Source of the DNA: Allobosea sp. 67-29
Lineage (GTDB): Bacteria > Pseudomonadota > Alphaproteobacteria > Rhizobiales > Beijerinckiaceae
Assembly (NCBI RefSeq): GCF_001898115.1
Contig: NZ_MKSQ01000026.1
Span: forward strand, 377,184 to 441,183
DNA: 64,000 bases
Direction of reading: 5' to 3'
The notes under the pieces are model-generated. The model did not search any database, was not told the origin of the DNA, and was given only the letters and a program-made list of their open reading frames with translations. How positions within the stretch are numbered: the first letter of the stretch is position 1; each line of letters opens with the position of its first letter. Below, in pieces: positions 1-8,767 of the stretch. The position numbers and the translations under genes were made by a program.

Positions 1-1030
1 CGATGCCGCTGACGATCGGGGGGCGGCGATGCTGGAAGGCTTCCTGGATGACGAGCGGCGCATTCTCCCACCAGATCGAGGGGATCACCACCCAGTCAAT
101 CTCCGCCATCAGCCCGGGCATCTCGTCACTCGAGTAAGGCCCGCAATGGCTGACGATCGCTGCGGTGTCGGCGAGCATGGAATCGAGCGCGGAGGTGAAA
201 ACCTCGTTCTGGAAAGGCGCCCCGCCATGGATGCGCAGGCTGAAGCTCTCTCCAGACGCTTGCAGGATTTTGACCGCCTGCAGCAGCGGCAGGACGCCCT
301 TCCAGGGGTTGAGATTACCGAAATAGCCGAAGCTGGCGCGCCGGCCCGTGGCCTGCCGGTGAGGGACGGAGTCCCGAGCGGGCCGCGCATTGGCAATGAC
401 CTCGACCCGCTCATCCGGAAGGCCCCAGTCGAGATAGCGCTGGCGCAGGAAGCGGCTCGGCGCGACGAAGCGGTCGACGGCGGCCAGATGCGTCTTGAGG
501 AAGCGCTCGCGCAGCAGGAAGCGGTCGGGGCCGATCTCGGGGAAGCAGGCATGGCAGGCCGCGGGGGAGGAGCCCACGCAGCGCTGCCGGTCGCCGGGCC
601 GTACCATCAGCCCGTCATGGTGGCAGATCGGGTAATAGTCGTGCAGCGTCATGACGATCGCGGCCTGCGGCAACAGGCGGCGGGCCAGCGTCAGGAATTC
701 CGCGCCGATCAGCACGAGGTGATGGACGTGGATCACCTCCGGCCGAAATTCCTCGAGCAGCGTCCCGAGGTCCTGCAGCGTGCCGTAATGGTCGATCTGG
801 CTCATGTGGAAGCGGTCGTAATGTGCGCTCCACAGCACCACGTCGTCGCCGATGGACTGCAGTGCCGTACCCGGATGAGGCTGGCGGTGGATCCCGTTGG
901 TCGCTCCCAGGAACAGCACTTCGCAGCCCTGTTCGCGATAGGCGCGCGTCAGGTCATGCGCGAAGATCTCGGTGCCGCCCGGGTGCAGTGCCGGGTGGTT
1001 GTGCGCGACGACGAGGATGCGCCGGCTCAT
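1..1030 (-). CDS. GT4-type glycosyltransferase, 3' end outside window
   Basis: The minus-strand frame is open from an ATG at 1030 to the window edge, giving about 343 residues without a stop. It begins MSRRILVVAHNHPALHPGG, the glycine-rich N-terminal loop of GT-B glycosyltransferases, and contains VIHVHHL, MTLHDYYPIC and VDRFVAPSRFLRQ, all typical of family GT4. Near the edge, IPSIWWENAPLVIQEAF is the nucleotide-sugar binding region. The start overlaps the stop of the upstream methyltransferase gene as ATGA, so the two are translationally coupled. It probably adds a sugar to a cell-surface polysaccharide or glycolipid at the inner face of the membrane; donor and acceptor cannot be read. The last part of the C-terminal domain is missing because the window ends. 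Confidence 0.9.
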   Translation of the reverse strand, partial: MSRRILVVAHNHPALHPGGTEIFAHDLTRAYREQGCEVLFLGATNGIHRQPHPGTALQSIGDDVVLWSAHYDRFHMSQIDHYGTLQDLGTLLEEFRPEVIHVHHLVLIGAEFLTLARRLLPQAAIVMTLHDYYPICHHDGLMVRPGDRQRCVGSSPAACHACFPEIGPDRFLLRERFLKTHLAAVDRFVAPSRFLRQRYLDWGLPDERVEVIANARPARDSVPHRQATGRRASFGYFGNLNPWKGVLPLLQAVKILQASGESFSLRIHGGAPFQNEVFTSALDSMLADTAAIVSHCGPYSSDEMPGLMAEIDWVVIPSIWWENAPLVIQEAFQHRRPPIVSGI

Positions 1031-1860
1031 GGCCGGCCTCCCGGCTTCGTCGCGATCAGCACGTCCTGGTAATGCGCGGAGGTGATCGCCCGCCAATGCC
1101 CCGGGCGCAAAGCCTCGACCTTCAGTCCGGCCTGTGCCGTCTGCTCGAGCAGGAAGCGGCTGTCGATGCCGGCGGCGGCGAGCGGCGCCTCGTCGATGGC
1201 ATACCAGCCCGGCCCGTCCTGCCAGCGCTTGAACGACAGGCGTTCCTGCCCGGTCTCCGCGCCGTCGATGGCGAAGGCGGTGAGGAAGAGGCGGCCGCCC
1301 GGCGCCAGCAGCCGCGAAGCCTCCTGCAGATAGACCACCAGCTCCTCGGGCGGCAGATGCGTCGCGACCGAGGTCATGGTCACGAAGTCGAAGCTGCCGT
1401 TGGCGAAGCCGAAGCGGACCTCGATGCCCGGCAGCGAGCCCTGCGGGTTGTAGAGCGGGTGGGCGATGTCGAGACGCTGGAAGCGGAAGCGCGGATAGGC
1501 CGGCGTGATGGTCTGCGCGCACCAGAGAATGCCGTCCATCACCGGGTCGACGCCGTCGTAGCTGCCGCGCTCGGGGTCGAGATATTGCGTCAGTGGCACC
1601 GCCATGCGGCCGATGCCGCAGCCGATGTCGAAGACGCGCTCATGCGGCTGCAATCGGCCGATGCGGATGAAATGCCCGAGGAATTCGGCGCCGATCGCAC
1701 GAAAGTCGCCGTCGCCGACGAAGATCGAATCCGGCGGCGGGTGCGGCATGAAGCGGTTCGTCTGCAGCGAGGTCATGAGCCAGTCGAGCTCGGGCCGGGC
1801 AGAATTCTGCGCCGGAACCGGCTCCGCTGCGATGTCTCTCAGGGCCGTCATTGCCGTCAT
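1027..1860 (-). CDS. SAM-dependent methyltransferase, class I
   Basis: 277 residues. The class I methyltransferase motif I is clear: RVFDIGCGIGRMAVPL near residue 75, followed by an acidic motif II (GVDPVMDG). Downstream, FDFVTMTSVATHLPPEELV and SRLLAPGGRLFLTAF are the usual post-motif strands. The gene sits between a GT2 and a GT4 glycosyltransferase and overlaps both by four bases (ATGA at each junction), so it probably modifies the sugar or lipid product of those enzymes. The acceptor is unknown. The start could be residue 1 or residue 4, as both are ATG; the first gives the exact ATGA overlap. Confidence 0.88.
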   Translation of the reverse strand: MTAMTALRDIAAEPVPAQNSARPELDWLMTSLQTNRFMPHPPPDSIFVGDGDFRAIGAEFLGHFIRIGRLQPHERVFDIGCGIGRMAVPLTQYLDPERGSYDGVDPVMDGILWCAQTITPAYPRFRFQRLDIAHPLYNPQGSLPGIEVRFGFANGSFDFVTMTSVATHLPPEELVVYLQEASRLLAPGGRLFLTAFAIDGAETGQERLSFKRWQDGPGWYAIDEAPLAAAGIDSRFLLEQTAQAGLKVEALRPGHWRAITSAHYQDVLIATKPGGRP

Positions 1861-4148
1861 GCCGCGGTCGCTCTCCTGAAGGTGAAGCGGGGAACAAGCT
1901 CGGGCGCGCTCGGTGCCGGTTCGGGCAGGGCGGGTTCAGCCACCGAGGTTGCGAAGGCCAGCATCAGGGCCTCGATCTGCGCGTCCCAGCGCCGCGTCTG
2001 CAGCCAGGCATTGTGCTGCGAGGCGGCACCGCGCGTGTAGTCGACGCTCCGGGAAATCGACTGCCGCTCGAGATGGTAGAGAGCGACGCTCGGCGCATAG
2101 ACGATGCCGAAACCGGCGCGCCGGACCTTGAGGCAGAGGTCGCTGTCCTCATAGTCGCCGATCACATAGCTCTCGTCGAAGCCGCCGAGCTCGTCGAAGA
2201 GCGCGCGCGGCATCACGATGCAGGCGCCGGTCACCCCAGGTACGGGCCGTTCGACATTGGCCGGGCCATAGCTCCCCGGCATGCCCTTGAAGAAATGGTG
2301 ATTGAGCCAGGTGCCCTTGCTGTCGCGCTTGAAATAGAGTCCGGCGTGCTGCAGCGAGCCGTCGTCATAGAGCAGCTTGGGCCCCACGGCACCGACGCGC
2401 CTTTGCCGGTCGAGCTTGCCGATCAGCGTCGGCAGCCAACCGTTGCCGATCGGGATCACATCGGAATTGACCAGCGCCAGCGCCTCGCCGCGCGCCTGCA
2501 GCGCACCGGCATTGCAGGCGGCCGAAAAGCCGCCATTGCGCCGCATCGCGACGAGCTGCATCGGCAGGCCGTAGGCGAGATGGAGACCGCCGAGCAGATG
2601 GGCGACCTCCGCCTCGTGCTCGGGCGAATCCAGCACATAGATCAGCTCGGCATGCTCGACGAACCAGGGGTCGCCGGCGAAAGCCGCGACCTGCACGCGC
2701 AGGAAGTCGTAGACGCGGTAGAGCGGGATGACGACCGAAGCCTTCGGCCGGGCCATGACCGGGCCAAACCGTTGGACGCTCGGCTCCGGCCGACTCTCGC
2801 GCAGCTCCTCCTGGCAGGCCGCCAGGATGGGCGCAAGCGTTTCCTCCAGCATCGCCGCCGTGAGATACTGCGGTGGTATGGCCGCCAGCGCCCGGGCTCG
2901 GATGGTAGCCGCGTCGGCCGGCTGGACCGGCGGGCGCAGCGTCAACGTGGTGCCGGATCGCAGCTTGATCTCGCAGCGCGGCTGCAGCACCGGGGCGCCC
3001 GCAGCATAGTCGCAGGCGAAAGCGGCAAAGCCCGTCGCGGCGCGCGTCTCCCCCTCCTCCCCTGTCGGCAGTCTGACCGGGAAGCGCTGGAGCCGCGGCA
3101 GCATGGCGACCGGCTCGCCGCCCGCGCGGTGCAGCAGCACCTCCTCGAGCAGTTCGTCGGGGTCACGCAGCCAACCGCCGATCAGCAGCCCCGCCTGGTT
3201 GCACACGGCCAGGTCCAGCTCCGCAGCCGGCAGGTCGTCGTCGCGGCGCACATGCTGCACGGCGAGCGGCACCCGCCTTTGCATCTCGATCGCGAGCAGG
3301 CGGCCCTGCCCGGACAGGCCGGCGAGCTGCTCCACCACCCAGTTGCGCAGGCCGTCGCGGCTCGCGGCCTTCCCGGCCCACCAGCGGCCGAGCGAGGGCA
3401 CCACCTGACGTCCGGGAAGAGACCTGACCACGAGCGAGCGCTCGCTTTGCAGGAGCAGCAGCCCTCCGCCGCGCGCGGGCGGTTCCTCCATCACCAGATG
3501 GAGCTCGCGCCTGCCGTTCCGGTCGGCAGCGCCAATGCGCGAATTGAGGGTGAGCCGCGTCAGCCCGGCCCCGTCCAGCCGGGAGGCCGCCTGAAGCCCG
3601 GCGAAATCGGCCGGAACGAGGGTTTCGCAGAGCCATTGCCCCTCGACCAGCGCCGCGCTCGGCTGCATGGCGAGCGGCTTCGGGAACAGAGTGAGCAGGA
3701 ACTGACGCAGGAAGGAGAGGTAGCTCGGGGCGGTGGAGAGCCCGAACAGCGGCGGCCAGGCCCGCACCAGCGCGTTGGCCAGGGTGAGGCGTGCCTGCGG
3801 CGCCAGGTCGGCGAGAATATCCTTCGGATCGGCGATTCCGTGGACGAGCGCGGGGTCGAAGCTCGCGGTCACATCGCCTTGCGGCCCCTGGTCCGACAGC
3901 GTCGCCACGATGCCGTCCGGACCCGAGGCACGGAAGGCGACGGCAAGGCGCTCGCGCCCGTCCCGCAATCCCAGCGAGATCGAAGCGGCAGCGAGGCGGC
4001 GACCACCTGTGCTCAGCGCGATCGACGGCTTACCGAAGGGCGAGGCTTCCAGCGTCCAGCAGAGCAGGAAGGCCGGCCCGCCGAGCCTGTGCAATTCAAG
4101 TTGTGTCGGGACGGCGGCGGCCGAGGCGGCGGGCGCGAGTGAAAGCAT
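1857..4148 (-). CDS. GT2-family glycosyltransferase with long N-terminal region
   Basis: 763 residues from the ATG at 4148, which has AGGAA about 8 bases upstream; the frame is open 39 codons further but without a better start. The C-terminal part (roughly residues 430-720) is a GT2 GT-A domain: KASVVIPLYRVYDFLR, a LVNSDVIP DXD-like strand, PVPGVTGACIVMPRALFDEL, then GGFDESYVIGDYEDSDLCLK and a YHLERQSISR end. The first 400 residues match no domain I can name and may bind an acceptor. It is the first gene of the GT2-methyltransferase-GT4 operon and lies just downstream of the RTX gene. No membrane segment is evident, so it is probably cytosolic or peripheral. Substrate unknown. Confidence 0.9.
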   Translation of the reverse strand: MLSLAPAASAAAVPTQLELHRLGGPAFLLCWTLEASPFGKPSIALSTGGRRLAAASISLGLRDGRERLAVAFRASGPDGIVATLSDQGPQGDVTASFDPALVHGIADPKDILADLAPQARLTLANALVRAWPPLFGLSTAPSYLSFLRQFLLTLFPKPLAMQPSAALVEGQWLCETLVPADFAGLQAASRLDGAGLTRLTLNSRIGAADRNGRRELHLVMEEPPARGGGLLLLQSERSLVVRSLPGRQVVPSLGRWWAGKAASRDGLRNWVVEQLAGLSGQGRLLAIEMQRRVPLAVQHVRRDDDLPAAELDLAVCNQAGLLIGGWLRDPDELLEEVLLHRAGGEPVAMLPRLQRFPVRLPTGEEGETRAATGFAAFACDYAAGAPVLQPRCEIKLRSGTTLTLRPPVQPADAATIRARALAAIPPQYLTAAMLEETLAPILAACQEELRESRPEPSVQRFGPVMARPKASVVIPLYRVYDFLRVQVAAFAGDPWFVEHAELIYVLDSPEHEAEVAHLLGGLHLAYGLPMQLVAMRRNGGFSAACNAGALQARGEALALVNSDVIPIGNGWLPTLIGKLDRQRRVGAVGPKLLYDDGSLQHAGLYFKRDSKGTWLNHHFFKGMPGSYGPANVERPVPGVTGACIVMPRALFDELGGFDESYVIGDYEDSDLCLKVRRAGFGIVYAPSVALYHLERQSISRSVDYTRGAASQHNAWLQTRRWDAQIEALMLAFATSVAEPALPEPAPSAPELVPRFTFRRATAA

Positions 4149-4245
4149 GAAGGCGTTCCTGCGTCGCGGAAGGAGCCCGAAGCGCCATCGAAACGGAAAT
4201 CTTCCGGCCGATGCGCGCTTCGGAATGGTGTCGGAACGCGGCGCT

Positions 4246-4282
4246 CTCTCCGCTCTCGCGACCATGCCGGGAGAGCGGAGAG
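4246..4282. other. Perfect 12-bp inverted repeat between RTX gene and GT2 gene
   Basis: CTCTCCGCTCTC at 4246-4257 is exactly mirrored by GAGAGCGGAGAG at 4271-4282 with a 13-base loop. On the minus strand it begins 16 bases after the RTX stop and ends about 100 bases before the GT2 start. There is no T-run after it, so it is not a classical intrinsic terminator. It could protect the 3' end of the RTX mRNA or partially terminate transcription into the glycosyltransferase operon. Confidence 0.55.
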
Positions 4283-4297
4283 GCCGTGTCGTGACGA

Positions 4298-5146
4298 TCA
4301 GGCGACCGAGAAGTAGGCGTGCGGGTCCGCCTGGACGTCTTCCGCCGTCACGCCGACGAGGGTCAGCGTGTCGCCATGGCCGAGATCGATGACGGTGTTG
4401 CCGCCGACCGTGGTGGCGCGGGCCGCAACGTCTTCCGCCGAATGGACGCCGGTGCCGTTGATGTCCGACGCGATCTGCAGCATGTCCGAGCCGGCCTCGA
4501 AATCGAGGACGACATCGTTGCCGCCGCCGCCGGCGAAGACGAAGGTGTCGTGGCCGGCGCCGCCCTGGAGGACGTCATTGCCGGCACCGCCGAACAGCAT
4601 GTCGTCGCCCGCACCGCCCTGGAGGATGTCGTTGCCGGCACCGCCCTGGAGGACGTCGTTACCAGCGCCGCCCTGCAGGATGTCGTTGCCGGCGCCGCCC
4701 TGCAGGATGTCGTTGCCGGCACCCCCCTGGAGGATGTCGTTGCCGGCGCCACCCTGGAGGATGTCGTTGCCGGCACCGCCCTGCAGGATATCGTTGCCGG
4801 CGCCGCCGAGGAGCGTGTCGTCGCCCTGACCGCCGAACAGGGAGTCATTGCCATCTCCGCCGGAGAGGACATCGTCGCCCTGCCCCCCGAACAGTGTGTC
4901 GTGGCCTTCGTCGCCGGAGAGGAAATCATCGCCGCGCCCGCCGAAGAGGATGTCCTCCCCCTCGCCGCCGAACAGCGCGTCGTTGCCGCCGTCCCCGTAA
5001 AGCAGGTCGTTGCCTTCTTCGCCGAACAGCGAGTCGACTCCGTCCCCGCCATGCACGATGTCATGGCCACCGCCAGCGAGAATCACATCGCTGAATCGAG
5101 TGCCAATCAAAAAGTCGTCGAATGCACTTCCTTCGATCGTCGCCAT
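4298..5146 (-). CDS. RTX-type calcium-binding secreted protein
   Basis: 282 residues with AGGAGG seven bases before the ATG. From residue 25 to 205 the protein is almost entirely glycine/aspartate nonapeptide repeats of the GGxGxDxLx type, which fold into a calcium-binding parallel beta-roll outside the cell. The core is seven near-identical copies of GGAGND(I/V)LQ. The C-terminal 75 residues (DFEAGSDMLQIASDIN onward, ending in hydrophobic YFSVA) are the usual uncleaved type I secretion signal region. There is no Sec signal peptide and no enzymatic domain, so it is a structural or adhesive repeat protein rather than a protease or toxin. The matching exporter is encoded immediately upstream. 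It could act as a surface layer or biofilm matrix protein; that role is inference. Confidence 0.92.
   Translation of the reverse strand: MATIEGSAFDDFLIGTRFSDVILAGGGHDIVHGGDGVDSLFGEEGNDLLYGDGGNDALFGGEGEDILFGGRGDDFLSGDEGHDTLFGGQGDDVLSGGDGNDSLFGGQGDDTLLGGAGNDILQGGAGNDILQGGAGNDILQGGAGNDILQGGAGNDILQGGAGNDVLQGGAGNDILQGGAGDDMLFGGAGNDVLQGGAGHDTFVFAGGGGNDVVLDFEAGSDMLQIASDINGTGVHSAEDVAARATTVGGNTVIDLGHGDTLTLVGVTAEDVQADPHAYFSVA
4619..4807 (-). repeat. Seven tandem 27-bp units encoding GGAGND(I/V)LQ
   Basis: Residues 114-176 of the RTX protein are seven consecutive nine-residue repeats, each encoded by 27 bases with very similar codons (GGC/GGT GCC GGC AAC GAC ATC CTG/CTC CAG). Similarity at DNA level, and not only at protein level, points to recent expansion by slippage or unequal recombination, and copy number is likely to vary between strains. 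Confidence 0.9.
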
Positions 5147-5307
5147 TCGGCGCCTCCTAGGTGGTTGATGAACCCGGATTTGTCGGCAGGCCCGCCGCGG
5201 CTCTCCATATCCGGATACTGTTCCGGAGACACGACAAGGGTCCTGTCACCGCTCGACACCCTAAGAATTACGCAATGCGTGCAGCGCATCAACAATTTTA
5301 TTATGAC

Positions 5308-5326
5308 CATTTTGCGATGCAAAATG
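5308..5326. promoter_or_regulatory. 19-bp inverted repeat in AT-rich RTX upstream region
   Basis: CATTTTGC, a three-base spacer (GAT) and GCAAAATG form a perfect inverted repeat in the 271-bp gap between the adaptor gene and the RTX gene. The surrounding 5260-5400 is markedly AT-rich compared with the coding DNA. It lies about 160 bases upstream of the RTX start and 90 bases after the adaptor stop. It may be an operator controlling an RTX-specific promoter. It lacks the T-run of a terminator. Confidence 0.45.
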
Positions 5327-5417
5327 ATTTAGACTTTATTTGTGGCACGAATTACGTCGTTATTCGTACGGATATACTTCCAAATTCGAAACATCTCTCC
5401 CGCACTGCAGCGAGTTC

Positions 5418-6773
5418 TCAATCCTCGCGGAAAGCGCGGTTGAAGCTGTCGGTGAAGGGCGAGATGAGATAGTCGATCGCACGGCGGGCCCCGTTGACGA
5501 TCATCACCTCCGCGGTCATGCCCGCGTGCAGAGCAACCTTATGATCCTTCAGGCTCCCAGGATCGATCTCGGCGCGCACCACGAAGTATGGAAAGCCGGT
5601 CTTATCGTCGACGAGCTGGTCCGGCGCGACATAGGTGACCTTCGCTTCGAGCGGCGGCAGCAGGCGTGAATTGAACGCCGTCAGCCGGACGCGGGTCGCG
5701 GCTCCCACGCGAACCGCATCGATATCCCGCGGATCGACCTTGGCCTCGATGACCAGCGGCTCGTTCTCCGGCACGATGTCCAGGATCGCCTCGCCGGCCG
5801 CGATCACGCTGCCGGCGGTACGCATGCGGATATTGGAGACGATGCCCTCCTGCGGGGCCTTCACCACCAACCGGCGCAGCACGTCCTCGGCCTGGACGAT
5901 GCGTTCGGTGACCTCCGACAGCATCAGCTGGGATTCCTGTATGTCCCCGGCAATCTCGTTCTGGCGGTCGAGGCTGATCGACAGGATCTCCAGATTGGCA
6001 CCGGCCACGGCCTGCTCGGCCTTGGCCTTGCGCGCGGCATATTCCCCGGCCCGGCCGACGAGCTCGCTCTGCTTGGTCTGCAATTCGACGAGCTGGCTGC
6101 GCTTGGCATAGCGCTTCTCGTAGAGCTCGGTGAGGATCCTGACCTCCTCGTCGATCAGCGAACGTTGCCGGTCGGTCGCGTCGATCTGGGCCTTCAGCGC
6201 CGCCGCCTCGGCCTGGTATTGTTCGATGACGCGCTGCTGGATCTGGATCTTGCCTTCATGGACCTGGGCGCGCGATTTGAACAAGGTCCGCTCGGCACGC
6301 AGCACTTCGCGCGTCACCGGAGTGTCGGCCGTTTCGATGTCATCGGGAAAGTCGACTTCGGCAGCCTTCGACTGCTCGGCCCTGAGACGGGCAAGCTTTG
6401 CCATGAGGCCGACGCGCTTGGCCTGCAGTTGCTGCAGCTCTGCGCGAGCGCGGGCGTCCTCGAGCCGCAGCAGCGGCTCGCCCCTGACGACACGCTCGCC
6501 TTCCGCCTTCAGCAGGCTCTTGAGAATGCCGCCTTCGAGATGGCTGACCGTCTTGCGCTTGCTGTCGACCGCGACGATACCGCTCGCGACGGCGGCATTG
6601 TCCAGCCGGGCGGTGACCGCCCAGGCGCCGAAACCGCCAAAGCCGACGCCGATCGCCGCGATGCCGGCCAGCACGAGGCTGCGCAGGCTCGGCGTGCGCT
6701 CATCCGACTCATCCTGCAGCGGTGCGGCCACGAGAGACCTTTCGGGCCCCCTGATCAGAGAGCGGCCGGTCAT
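5418..6773 (-). CDS. Type I secretion membrane-fusion (HlyD/PrtE family) adaptor
   Basis: 451 residues, the usual length for HlyD-family type I secretion adaptors. One transmembrane helix (VLAGIAAIGVGFGGFGAWAV, about residues 32-52) follows a short cytosolic N-terminus. Then come the lipoyl half-motif (VSHLEGGILKSLLKAEG), a long coiled coil of roughly 200 residues rich in Glu, Gln, Lys and Ala, the second half-motif with VVKAPQEGIVSNIRMRTAG, and the C-terminal beta-barrel (VLHAGM-like LHAGMTAEVMIVNG). It connects the inner-membrane ABC protein to an outer-membrane TolC-type channel, which is not encoded in the window. It overlaps the ABC gene by four bases (ATGA), and the RTX substrate gene lies 271 bp downstream. 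Confidence 0.95.
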   Translation of the reverse strand: MTGRSLIRGPERSLVAAPLQDESDERTPSLRSLVLAGIAAIGVGFGGFGAWAVTARLDNAAVASGIVAVDSKRKTVSHLEGGILKSLLKAEGERVVRGEPLLRLEDARARAELQQLQAKRVGLMAKLARLRAEQSKAAEVDFPDDIETADTPVTREVLRAERTLFKSRAQVHEGKIQIQQRVIEQYQAEAAALKAQIDATDRQRSLIDEEVRILTELYEKRYAKRSQLVELQTKQSELVGRAGEYAARKAKAEQAVAGANLEILSISLDRQNEIAGDIQESQLMLSEVTERIVQAEDVLRRLVVKAPQEGIVSNIRMRTAGSVIAAGEAILDIVPENEPLVIEAKVDPRDIDAVRVGAATRVRLTAFNSRLLPPLEAKVTYVAPDQLVDDKTGFPYFVVRAEIDPGSLKDHKVALHAGMTAEVMIVNGARRAIDYLISPFTDSFNRAFRED

Positions 6774-8524
6774 GCTGTCGCTCCACGGACTGCGGGCGCC
6801 GAGGCGGCGCCCCGCGCAGCGGCCTCGATCTCGATCCGCCCGCTCGGCGTGATCATGCCGGCGATCGCGGCTCGCGGCCCGAATTGCTGGACGCGGCCAT
6901 CACGCAGGACGAGCAACTTGTCGACGACCTGCATCACCGAGGGACGGTGCGCGATCAGGACGACGATCGCCCCGCTCTCGCGCGCAGCCGCCACCGCGCG
7001 GATAAGGCTCTGCTCGCCTTCGGCGTCCAGATTGGCGTTCGGCTCGTCGAGGACGATCAGGCGCGGCATTCCATAGAGCGCCCTCGCCAGGCCGATGCGT
7101 TGCCTCTGGCCGCCGGAAAGCTTGAAGTCGCTGTCGGCGACGCTGGTGTCGTAGCCGAGCGGCAGCCGGCCGATGAGTTCGTGCACCCCGGCGATGCGCG
7201 CCGCCTCCAGAATGGCGTGCGGATCGGGCTCCTGCATGCGGGCGATGTTCTCGGCAATCGTGCCGTTCAGCAGCGAGACCGATTGCGGCAGGTAGCCGAC
7301 CATCGCCCCGAAGGAGCCTCGCTCCCAGAGATAGGTGCTGTGGCCATCGAGATAGACGCCGCCGGCATTCGGCTTGAGGACGCCGACGAGGAGCCGGGCC
7401 AATGTCGATTTGCCCGCGCCGGACGGCCCTACGACACCGAGAACCTCGCCGGGCTCCAGCGAAAAGGACACGCCCTTGATGACGGTCTGCTCCGACCCTG
7501 GTGGCGCGAAGATCGCGCGATCGACCACGAGATCGCCCTGGCAGGGCGGCGTCGGAACCGTCTGCCGCTGCGAGCTGCGCGACAGGACGAGTTCCCGCAC
7601 ACGCCTCCACGCCGCCGCGGCGAGAACCCATTGCCGCCAGTCGGTGATCATCGAATCGAATGGCGCCAGCAGCCGCCCGAGCAGAATGCTCGCAGCCATC
7701 AGCGTGCCGGCCGTGACCTCGTTGCGGATGATCAGGACCGCGCCCGTCGCATAGACTGCAAGCTGCATCGTCATCCGCGACGAACGCGTCACCGCCGCGA
7801 TGAGCTTGCCACGGCGCGTCCCCATGTCGAGTTGTTCGATCATCGCGAGCTGCTGGCCGCGCCAACGCCGCGCCAGCGCCGGCAGCATGCCCATCGCCTC
7901 GATGGTTTCGGCATGACGAAGGCTGGCGCCGACCTCGTTGATACTGGTGACGCCGGCTTCGTTAGCCTCCTTCAGAACCCGCCGCGTGAGCATGTCCGAC
8001 AGGACACCGAGCAGCAGCAGGATGATCAGAGAAGCCAGTCCCACCAGCCCGTAGATCGGGTGGAGCAGGAACAGCACCGACAGAAAAACCGGAGACCAGG
8101 CGGCCTCGAGCGGTGTCGCGATGGCCGAACTCGCGATGAAGAAGCGGATGTCGTTGAGATCCCGGATCGCCTGTGTCGCCTGGCCCGAACCCTGCTCCAG
8201 CGAAGCGCTCACAGCCGCCTGCAAGGCCGGCAAGTTGAGGCGCCGCGCGAAGATGCTCGCCATTGTCTGGAAAGTTAGCGAGCGGATGAACTCGATCGTG
8301 CCGTACAGCACGAGCGCCCCGACGGCGATGACCAGCAGCATCGTCAACGTGTCATAGCTGTGGCTGACGGTCACTCTGTCCTGCACCTGCATCATGAAGA
8401 GCGGCACCGTCAGCAGCAGCAGATTCACGCAAAGACTGAGAAGCCCCGCATAGCCGAGACCACCGGCGAACGACCTCTGCAGATCCCGGATCAGAACGTC
8501 GGGAGCCGGCTTCGCTGCCTTCAT
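6770..8524 (-). CDS. Type I secretion ABC transporter (PrtD/HlyB-type permease-ATPase)
   Basis: 584 residues from the ATG at 8524, chosen because GGAGAC lies about eight bases upstream; the frame is open to 8593. The N-terminal half has five to six transmembrane helices (for example GYAGLLSLCVNLLLLTVPLFM). The C-terminal half is an ABC ATPase with Walker A GPSGAGKST, signature LSGGQRQRIGLARAL, Walker B LIVLDEPNANLD and the switch histidine in LIAHRPS. It belongs to the subfamily without an N-terminal peptidase-like domain, which exports RTX proteases, lipases and calcium-binding proteins in one step. With the adaptor and the RTX protein it makes a near-complete T1SS locus; TolC must come from elsewhere. 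Confidence 0.95.
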   Translation of the reverse strand: MKAAKPAPDVLIRDLQRSFAGGLGYAGLLSLCVNLLLLTVPLFMMQVQDRVTVSHSYDTLTMLLVIAVGALVLYGTIEFIRSLTFQTMASIFARRLNLPALQAAVSASLEQGSGQATQAIRDLNDIRFFIASSAIATPLEAAWSPVFLSVLFLLHPIYGLVGLASLIILLLLGVLSDMLTRRVLKEANEAGVTSINEVGASLRHAETIEAMGMLPALARRWRGQQLAMIEQLDMGTRRGKLIAAVTRSSRMTMQLAVYATGAVLIIRNEVTAGTLMAASILLGRLLAPFDSMITDWRQWVLAAAAWRRVRELVLSRSSQRQTVPTPPCQGDLVVDRAIFAPPGSEQTVIKGVSFSLEPGEVLGVVGPSGAGKSTLARLLVGVLKPNAGGVYLDGHSTYLWERGSFGAMVGYLPQSVSLLNGTIAENIARMQEPDPHAILEAARIAGVHELIGRLPLGYDTSVADSDFKLSGGQRQRIGLARALYGMPRLIVLDEPNANLDAEGEQSLIRAVAAARESGAIVVLIAHRPSVMQVVDKLLVLRDGRVQQFGPRAAIAGMITPSGRIEIEAAARGAASAPAVRGATA

Positions 8525-8741
8525 GCATGTCTCCGGGAACGGGATCGTCGGGAAGCCGCGGCGATGGCGTCGCCGCCGCACATCAGCATTCACAAACGAG
8601 ACAGGGAGGGAGTGTCAAGATTATGACAGATTAGATATCTATTCAAACGTCGAATCGGCTAGAAATGAGGCATTATTGTGCGATATTTCAAATTTCGAAG
8701 CAGTTCACAATCGATTCCGGATCGATAAATTCTTATCGAAT

Positions 8742-8758
8742 TGCCAGAGACTCTGGCA
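8742..8758. promoter_or_regulatory. 17-bp perfect palindrome, candidate MarR operator
   Basis: TGCCAGAG, one central A, then CTCTGGCA. The size and symmetry fit the 16-20 bp operators bound by MarR dimers. It lies 81 bases upstream of the start of the MarR-type gene and between that gene and the divergent secretion operon, so one bound dimer could control both directions. Confidence 0.55.
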
Positions 8759-8767
8759 TGTACTTTG

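Noticed and set aside
4619..4807. Regular 27-bp repeats resembling a CRISPR array
   Set aside because: There are no unique spacers; units are contiguous and lie in frame within a coding gene, and no cas genes are present.
4319..5332. 337-codon plus-strand frame antisense to the RTX gene with a repetitive product
   Set aside because: Its repeats are only the mirror of the 27-bp RTX units; no ribosome site, no family, and the minus-strand protein fits a known fold with its exporter next to it.
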